This document shows, piece after piece, positions 58,512 to 64,000 of a stretch of DNA of 64,000 bases. The position numbers and the translations under genes are program-made. Source of the DNA: Anagrus nilaparvatae (lineage: Eukaryota > Arthropoda > Insecta > Hymenoptera > Mymaridae); NCBI GenBank assembly GCA_022575985.1, contig JAKSXM010000007.1, positions 55,334,501 through 55,398,500 on the forward strand, written 5' to 3'. Position 1 is the first letter of the stretch, and each line of letters starts with the position of its first letter. The notes under the pieces were generated by a model that saw only the letters and a list, made by a program, of their open reading frames with translations, did not search any database and had not been told where the DNA came from.

Positions 58512-58582
58512 AGGTGCAGGAAAAATTGCTAGGTGCAGGAAAAATCGCTAGGTGCAGGAAAAATTGCTAGGTGCAGGACGAT
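58512..58582 (+). repeat. 20-bp tandem repeat before the BEL start codon
   Basis: GGTGCAGGAAAAATxGCTA is repeated three times and begins a fourth (GGTGCAGGA), ending about 7 bp before the chosen ATG. It may act in the leader RNA (packaging or translation) or be simple slippage. Confidence 0.9.
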
Positions 58583-58588
58583 TCAACC

Positions 58589-61500
58589 ATGGCTCAGTTC
58601 GAGGACGTAATCCTAAGCCAATTGAGCTTATACGAAAAATTGAAAACGACCTTCGATCGCTACGAGAAAAGTTCAGAAGTCATCACAATAGGTGGAGTTG
58701 AGGCAAGAATATTGCTGCTGGACTCTACTTACAATAAATATCGAAACAATCACACAAAACTTCTGGAGCTAGCTGATCAAAAGACTATTACTCACGACTA
58801 CTTTACCAATGATTGCTTCTCTCTGGACAACATGGAAGAAACATACACCATGCAATATGGGCAATTTTTGGAAAGAAAGCGCATACTCAAATTGAAGGAA
58901 GTTTCAGATAGTCACCCAGTCAACACAAGTGTCGCAACAGCATCTCAAGTCGATAGAAAGCTTCCAGCCTTGCCAATTCCTAAGTTCAATGGAAATTACA
59001 GAGATTGGATAGGCTTCAAGAACTTATTCACTGCTCTTGTGATAAATTCCAGTAGAACTTCGGCTGAAAAGTTTTCCTATTTAAAAGATGCGCTTAGCGA
59101 TGAGCCACTTTTTCTAATTAAAAATTTAACTGTTACAGAAGGGCAATTCGAGGAGTCTATCTGGAAAACGCTTACTAACCACTATGATAACAACAAGAAC
59201 ATCATATACGCTCACGTCAACGCTTTCTATGCTATAAAAAAGATGTCCAGCGAGACAGCAACTCAATTGCGGTCCATGATCAACGAGCTTACAGACAGCT
59301 TGGAATCTCTTCGGGCATTAGAGGCTCCAGTAGAACATTGGGATTACCTGCTAGTTCCATTCGTCTTGGACAAACTGGATGCAGTCACAAGAAGAGACTG
59401 GGAGAAATTAAATAGTTCATCAAAACAGCCTGCCAAGTTCGCTGATTTGAAGACCTTTCTTCAAGATCGACTTCAGACTCTAAGCGCCATGGAGGGATGC
59501 GCATCACAGGCTTCTTCTCACAACAATAGCCAAGGTCGTAAGCCAAATAATAATTTCAATTCTAGTCAATCGAATAATTCTAAAACTGTCCACACTGTCA
59601 ATAACTCTAATGTTAAAACTAATCCTAATATTAAGTCGTCAAAGTCAAAGTCTTATAAATGTTTTCTATCTAAAAAGGAGCATATTTTAGCGTTTTGCGA
59701 TGATTTTAGGGGCAAGTCAGCTCAGGAGCGTCGTAATTACGTCGAGGTCAACAAGTTATGTTATAACTGTCTGGGAAAACACGCTGTCTCTGAATGTCGC
59801 AGTCAGAAGACTTGCAATACCTGTCATGCCAAACACCACACGCTGATACACGAAGCAGTCTCGTCAATAGCTGCAGGTCAACAGTCAACCAGCAACTTAC
59901 AAGCTTCAATGTCAGGTGGTCAAGGCTCAACTTCCGTCATACCTTTCGCCTCTCACTCAGCTACAATGCCAGCCACAGTCAAAAGCAACGCAGTCGTTTT
60001 ATTGGGCACAGCCATCGTCGAGGTCATTTCGCACAATGGAAAAACTTGTCAGGTCAGAGCTCTCATCGATCCTTGTGCAGAGGCATCATTTATCACTGAG
60101 TCGCTCACTCAACGGCTAAGGCTCCAAAGGTCACCAGGCAACTTCAGCGTCACTGCGGTTGCAGACATGTCTACTCGCGTCAGGGGAACTGCGCAATTCA
60201 GTATAAGGTCATGTATAAACGATAATTATATTTATAATACTGAAGCTCTCGTACTTAATAATGTTTCATCGTACGTTCCCAAATGTTCTAGTTTTGACCC
60301 AGCTTGGTCACATCTGTCTGACATACAATTCGCTGATCCTCGTTTTTTTGCTGACGACGAGATCGAATTGATCCTTGGTAATTTCATTTATACTCTAATC
60401 ATAGAGGAAGGTCTAAGAAAAGGTAATCCTGGCCAACCCTTAGCTCAACAAACCACTTTAGGGTGGATTCTCACTTGCTCTTCTCCCGACGTTTCTAGTA
60501 ACAATAATGCAATATCTTCTCAACATCTAACCTCAATTCATTCTGAATATAAAGAGCTGCGTCAACAACTGCAAAAATTTTGGGAAGTAGAGTCGGTCCC
60601 AGTTCCAGACAAGCTCGATCTCATGTCTTCAGAAGATGCGGTCTGTGAACGTCATTTTTTAGAAACCTTTTCTCGGGACGAATCTGGTCGCTTTATTGTA
60701 AGGCTTCCATTCAGGGACGACTGTCATAATTTTGGAAATTCTTTCGATGTAGCCAAAAATTATCTTTTGAGATTAGAAAATAGATTTTCCAAGGACCCTT
60801 TTCTCAAGCAGGAGTATATCAAATTTTTGTTCGAATATAGTGATTTAAATCACATGTTTTTTGTAAATAGTTTATATGATAATAATTTTGTACACGATCC
60901 TTCAGAAATGTATTTCATACCTCATCACGGTATTTTTCAACATGGTAAAAAGCTTCGCGTTGTCTTTCACGCTTCGTCTCGTGCAAAAAAGTCTGCATCT
61001 CTTAACGATGTACTTTTAACCGGTCCTGCCTTGCATACTGACGTCACTTCTGTATTAATACGGTGGCGATTATACAGGTACGTTTACGGTGCTGACATAG
61101 CTAAAATGTATAGGCAAATTTTGATTCACCCTGATGACAGAAAATATCAACGGATCCTGTGGCGAAATTCTTCAAACGATTGTATTTCTATCTTCGATCT
61201 AAACACAGTAACGTATGGAGTAGGCCCTTCTGCCTTTCAAGCCTTAAGATGTCTAAGACAATTAGCTCAAGAGGCTCCTCAGTCAGCAGCTCGTAGGGTA
61301 ATCGAAGACAATATGTACGTAGATGATTGTCTTTTTGGTCATGACACCGTAGACGAAGCTGTGAATCTATCTCGTGAAGTATGCGATCTGCTCATGGCGG
61401 GCGGATTTCCTCTAAGAAAATGGGTCGCAAACGACGGCGAATTATTGAAACATATTCCTATCGATTGGTTAGCCGATTCTTCAGATGCTAATCATTGCCT

Positions 61501-63934
61501 AAATCACGATTGCCAATTATTAGGACTTAATTGGAATCACAACTCTGACGAGTTATCATTTCACGGCGATTTTCAATTTCAGTCGAATCAACTCACAAAA
61601 AGAAAAGTATTGTCAATTATAGCTAAGCTGTACGATCCATTGGGTCTCCTCGCCCCTCTCATAATAAGATGCAAAATTCTCATGCAGCTCATTTGGAAAG
61701 AAGGGACTGATTGGGACGAGCTATTGGGCGAATCTCATTTTTCTTTGTGGGAGGAGATATATAGCGATTTGAAGCTACTCAAAGGCTTCAAAATTCCCAG
61801 ATGGATAGGTTTTTTGTCAAGTCGCACCGTCGAAATTCATGGCTTCGGAGACGCTTCCGAACAAGCAATGTGCGCTACGGTCTATCTTAGAATAATCGAA
61901 GACGGATTTTGTTCAGTAAACCTCATAATCGCCAAAACCAGAGTCGCTCCTATTAAGACTCTTTCTATACCTCGTTTAGAGCTTTGTGCCTCCTTATTAT
62001 TGTGCAATCTAGTAAAAAAAGTCGTTGAATTACATGAGTTTTCCTCATTAAAAATCCATCTTTGGTCAGACGCAAAAAATAATTTAGCTTGGATTAAGTC
62101 ACAGCCATACTTATGGACATCATTCGTATCACATAGAATAGCGTCAATCAACAATGCCACTCCAAACGCTCATTGGCATTACGTCGAAGGCAAACAAAAT
62201 CCAGCTGATTTAGGCACTCGAGGAATCTCTTTCGATCAATTTTCGCAATCTGATTTATGGTGGAACGGCCCAGAATTTCTATTTAAAAATAATCTGCCAT
62301 GGCCAATGGAGGAAACTGAGAATTTCGAGGTTGTAGAAGTCTCCGAGAAAAAGAAAACTTGCCACGTAGCCTTGCAAAATTCCAAAAGAGAAGCTTTCGA
62401 CTTAGTTTTTCGTTATTCTTCTTTACTGAAACTACTAAGAGTCACAGCATGGTGTATTCGCCTCATCAACAATCTAAAATCATCTAAAACTCGTTCACCA
62501 AAATTAAAACGATCATGGCTTTCTCCTTCAGAAATCAAAAACGCCATGATGGTATGGACTCGTCTGTCGCAAATAATTGATTTTCCAAACGAATATCGCA
62601 AGCTTTCTCAAAACCAAGTCATTTCTAATCGAAGCAATTTATTGAATTTATATCCCTATTTCGATAGCGTAACTGGTTGCATTAGAGTAGGCGGCCGTCT
62701 CAGAAACGCGAATCTTTCTCCCGACGAGAAGTTTCCATATATTTTGTCGCCTTATTCGAATCTCGCTCACTTAATTATTAGAAATTGTCATCAAAATATG
62801 CTTCATGGTGGCACTCAACTCACGCTATCCGCTGTCAGAGAGACACATTGGATCATCAATGGCAGACGAACTGTCAAAAAATTTATTTCAAGTTGCGTTC
62901 CATGTATACGCTTTAGAGCATCCGTAATGACTCAAAAAATGGATGACTTGCCTGCTTCTAGAGTCACACGTTCTCATCCATTCGCACAAGTCGGAATTGA
63001 TTACGCGGGACCAATCAATACGCGAATGTCATCTGGTAGAGGATGTAAGTCATTTCCTGGATACATAGCAGTATTCGTGTGCATGTCCACACGAGCGGTT
63101 CACCTGGAATTTGTTTCGCGGTACGATACTGAGCATTTTATGGCCGCTTTCAAGAGATTCATTTCGAGGCGTGGTCTGTGTACTGACGTGTACTCCGATT
63201 GCGGTACAAATTTCGTAGGTGCTGATTCTGCTTTGAAGGTCATGTTTTCTGAGGGATCGACGCACGTGAAGCATGTCATACATGAGTTATCGAACCAGGG
63301 CATCGCTTGGCATTTCAACCCCCCTTCAGCTCCTCATTTCGGAGGAATTTGGGAGTCGGCGGTGAAATCTGCCAAATTCCATCTTAAGCGTGTCATTGGA
63401 GATCTAACTCTAACATTCGAAGAGATGACGACACTCCTGTGTTGTATAGAATCTTGTCTTAACTCACGCCCACTTTGTCCATTAACAGATGATCCTTCTG
63501 ATTTCAGTTCACTCACTCCAGGTCATTTAATTATAGGACGAGGCTTGAAGTCATTACCAGAAGTATCCGAAGTTGGCGTCAAAATTGGTCAACTACAAAG
63601 ATGGCGACTCGTCAACAAGGTCAGAGATGACTTCTGGAACGTTTGGCACAAATTGTATCTCCAGTCAATCCAAGTCAGAAACAAGTGGCGTCACGAGAAG
63701 TCAAACATCGAAGTAGGTTCTTTGGTCCTCATCAAAAGCGACAACACGGCTCCTACTCAATGGCCTTTAGCACGCGTCATGGAATTACATCCTGGCAAAG
63801 ATGGTCTAGTCAGGACAGTTACTGTAAAAACGTCCACCTCTCAGTTTTTAAGACCGATAGTTAAATTGATACTTCTTCCTTCTGAAGAAAGTAATTTTCG
63901 TCGTTTTCACGACGAGGCGGGCGGAAATGTTTAG
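58589..63934 (+). CDS. BEL/Pao gag-pol polyprotein
   Basis: 1781 residues from the ATG at 58589 (context AACCATGG). A GTG 18 bp upstream is in frame but lies in the leader repeat. Order: gag with a DUF1759-type capsid part (about 120-310); zinc-knuckle region 358-430, with C-x2-S at 358-361 where Cys is usual, then C-Y-N-C...H...C and C-N-T-C-H; aspartic protease with D494 in I-D-P-C-A; RT with G-A-D-I-A-K-M-Y and catalytic Y-V-D-D at 910-913; RNase H with D1088 in G-D-A-S-E; integrase zinc finger (H-G-G...C-V-P-C) and DDE at D1471, D1537 and E1589; DUF5641 tail. The stop lies inside the 3' LTR. The frame has no break, so this copy may be active, subject to the altered knuckle and protease residues. 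Confidence 0.95.
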   Translation: MAQFEDVILSQLSLYEKLKTTFDRYEKSSEVITIGGVEARILLLDSTYNKYRNNHTKLLELADQKTITHDYFTNDCFSLDNMEETYTMQYGQFLERKRILKLKEVSDSHPVNTSVATASQVDRKLPALPIPKFNGNYRDWIGFKNLFTALVINSSRTSAEKFSYLKDALSDEPLFLIKNLTVTEGQFEESIWKTLTNHYDNNKNIIYAHVNAFYAIKKMSSETATQLRSMINELTDSLESLRALEAPVEHWDYLLVPFVLDKLDAVTRRDWEKLNSSSKQPAKFADLKTFLQDRLQTLSAMEGCASQASSHNNSQGRKPNNNFNSSQSNNSKTVHTVNNSNVKTNPNIKSSKSKSYKCFLSKKEHILAFCDDFRGKSAQERRNYVEVNKLCYNCLGKHAVSECRSQKTCNTCHAKHHTLIHEAVSSIAAGQQSTSNLQASMSGGQGSTSVIPFASHSATMPATVKSNAVVLLGTAIVEVISHNGKTCQVRALIDPCAEASFITESLTQRLRLQRSPGNFSVTAVADMSTRVRGTAQFSIRSCINDNYIYNTEALVLNNVSSYVPKCSSFDPAWSHLSDIQFADPRFFADDEIELILGNFIYTLIIEEGLRKGNPGQPLAQQTTLGWILTCSSPDVSSNNNAISSQHLTSIHSEYKELRQQLQKFWEVESVPVPDKLDLMSSEDAVCERHFLETFSRDESGRFIVRLPFRDDCHNFGNSFDVAKNYLLRLENRFSKDPFLKQEYIKFLFEYSDLNHMFFVNSLYDNNFVHDPSEMYFIPHHGIFQHGKKLRVVFHASSRAKKSASLNDVLLTGPALHTDVTSVLIRWRLYRYVYGADIAKMYRQILIHPDDRKYQRILWRNSSNDCISIFDLNTVTYGVGPSAFQALRCLRQLAQEAPQSAARRVIEDNMYVDDCLFGHDTVDEAVNLSREVCDLLMAGGFPLRKWVANDGELLKHIPIDWLADSSDANHCLNHDCQLLGLNWNHNSDELSFHGDFQFQSNQLTKRKVLSIIAKLYDPLGLLAPLIIRCKILMQLIWKEGTDWDELLGESHFSLWEEIYSDLKLLKGFKIPRWIGFLSSRTVEIHGFGDASEQAMCATVYLRIIEDGFCSVNLIIAKTRVAPIKTLSIPRLELCASLLLCNLVKKVVELHEFSSLKIHLWSDAKNNLAWIKSQPYLWTSFVSHRIASINNATPNAHWHYVEGKQNPADLGTRGISFDQFSQSDLWWNGPEFLFKNNLPWPMEETENFEVVEVSEKKKTCHVALQNSKREAFDLVFRYSSLLKLLRVTAWCIRLINNLKSSKTRSPKLKRSWLSPSEIKNAMMVWTRLSQIIDFPNEYRKLSQNQVISNRSNLLNLYPYFDSVTGCIRVGGRLRNANLSPDEKFPYILSPYSNLAHLIIRNCHQNMLHGGTQLTLSAVRETHWIINGRRTVKKFISSCVPCIRFRASVMTQKMDDLPASRVTRSHPFAQVGIDYAGPINTRMSSGRGCKSFPGYIAVFVCMSTRAVHLEFVSRYDTEHFMAAFKRFISRRGLCTDVYSDCGTNFVGADSALKVMFSEGSTHVKHVIHELSNQGIAWHFNPPSAPHFGGIWESAVKSAKFHLKRVIGDLTLTFEEMTTLLCCIESCLNSRPLCPLTDDPSDFSSLTPGHLIIGRGLKSLPEVSEVGVKIGQLQRWRLVNKVRDDFWNVWHKLYLQSIQVRNKWRHEKSNIEVGSLVLIKSDNTAPTQWPLARVMELHPGKDGLVRTVTVKTSTSQFLRPIVKLILLPSEESNFRRFHDEAGGNV
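63914..63927 (+). promoter_or_regulatory. BEL polypurine tract
   Basis: GAGGCGGGCGGAAA, almost pure purine, directly before the 3' LTR start; it overlaps the last codons of the polyprotein. Confidence 0.75.
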
Positions 63935-64000
63935 TATCTATTTATTTAATTCTCGCGGTTTCTCGAGTCGTGAGATCGACGGCATCAAGCGAGGCATAAT
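63928..64000 (+). repeat. BEL 3' LTR, cut by window end
   Basis: The first 73 bases of the LTR, identical to 57647-57719. Confidence 0.95.

Larger units (their letters stand above)
57647..64000 (+). mobile_element. BEL/Pao LTR retrotransposon, coding-intact, 3' end beyond window
   Basis: 5' LTR 57647-58160, primer-binding site, single long gag-pol frame, polypurine tract, and the first 73 bases of the 3' LTR (63928 on). All visible bases of the second LTR match the first. A single gag-pol frame and a YVDD RT with a C-terminal integrase plus DUF5641 are BEL/Pao features. It inserted into family E copy 3, with TAGTA (57642-57646) as the expected 5-bp duplication. Confidence 0.95.

Noticed and set aside
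58571..58588. GTG at 58571 as the BEL start
   Set aside because: It lies in the leader tandem repeat. The ATG at 58589 has a good AACCATGG context and is the usual kind of start.
61882..63516. Minus-strand frames inside the BEL gene
   Set aside because: Shadows of the long plus-strand polyprotein.

Overview
The window looks like a strongly AT-rich, gene-poor stretch of an arthropod nuclear genome, most likely an insect. The evidence is intact Gypsy and BEL/Pao LTR retrotransposons of the insect type, a LINE 3' end, remnants of Mediator subunit 1 with very short GT-AG introns, many small foldback DNA transposons, and histone-style 3' stem-loops. A parasitoid hymenopteran would fit the base composition, but nothing here proves the order. 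I see no intact ordinary host gene. All reads are by eye, so boundaries of diverged repeats are approximate.

Layout. 1-11 kb: decayed AT-rich DNA with dispersed repeats, a LINE scrap, GC-rich foldbacks and a TA microsatellite. 11.8-19.9 kb: an old terminal-inverted-repeat element split by a young Gypsy element (12668-17908, minus strand) whose two LTRs differ at only two positions. Its gag and pol are joined by a textbook -1 frameshift heptamer. 20.0-20.9 kb and 27.1-27.7 kb: two GC-richer units that carry TATA boxes (the first also a CCAATCA box) and end in perfect histone-type 3' stem-loops, yet encode no histone. A third stem-loop lies on the minus strand at 20306-20321. 21.6-30.5 kb: dispersed repeats and MITEs, some datable by their target duplications. 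30.7-41.8 kb: a large composite inverted-repeat element that has captured decayed pieces of a C2H2 zinc-finger gene and of MED1 (introns retained). It is itself split by a coding-empty LTR element (33601-38288) with identical 440-bp LTRs and a 5-bp target duplication. 42-55.7 kb: foldbacks nested in one another, a LINE 3' end and Penelope-like 3' motifs. 54.7-57.5 kb: a cluster of elements with TGTTAC...GTAACA ends and TATA target duplications; one has 286-bp near-identical inverted repeats and a decayed Ginger/KRBA2-type protein. 57.6 kb to the end: a full-coding BEL/Pao retrotransposon running out of the window inside its 3' LTR.

The genes present are almost all transposon genes. Gypsy and BEL would each supply capsid, protease, reverse transcriptase, RNase H and integrase for their own copying. 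The many short foldbacks have no protein and must have been moved by transposases encoded elsewhere. The items most worth follow-up are the histone-stem-loop units without histones, the MED1-capturing composite, the coding-empty LTR element and the Ginger-like cluster.
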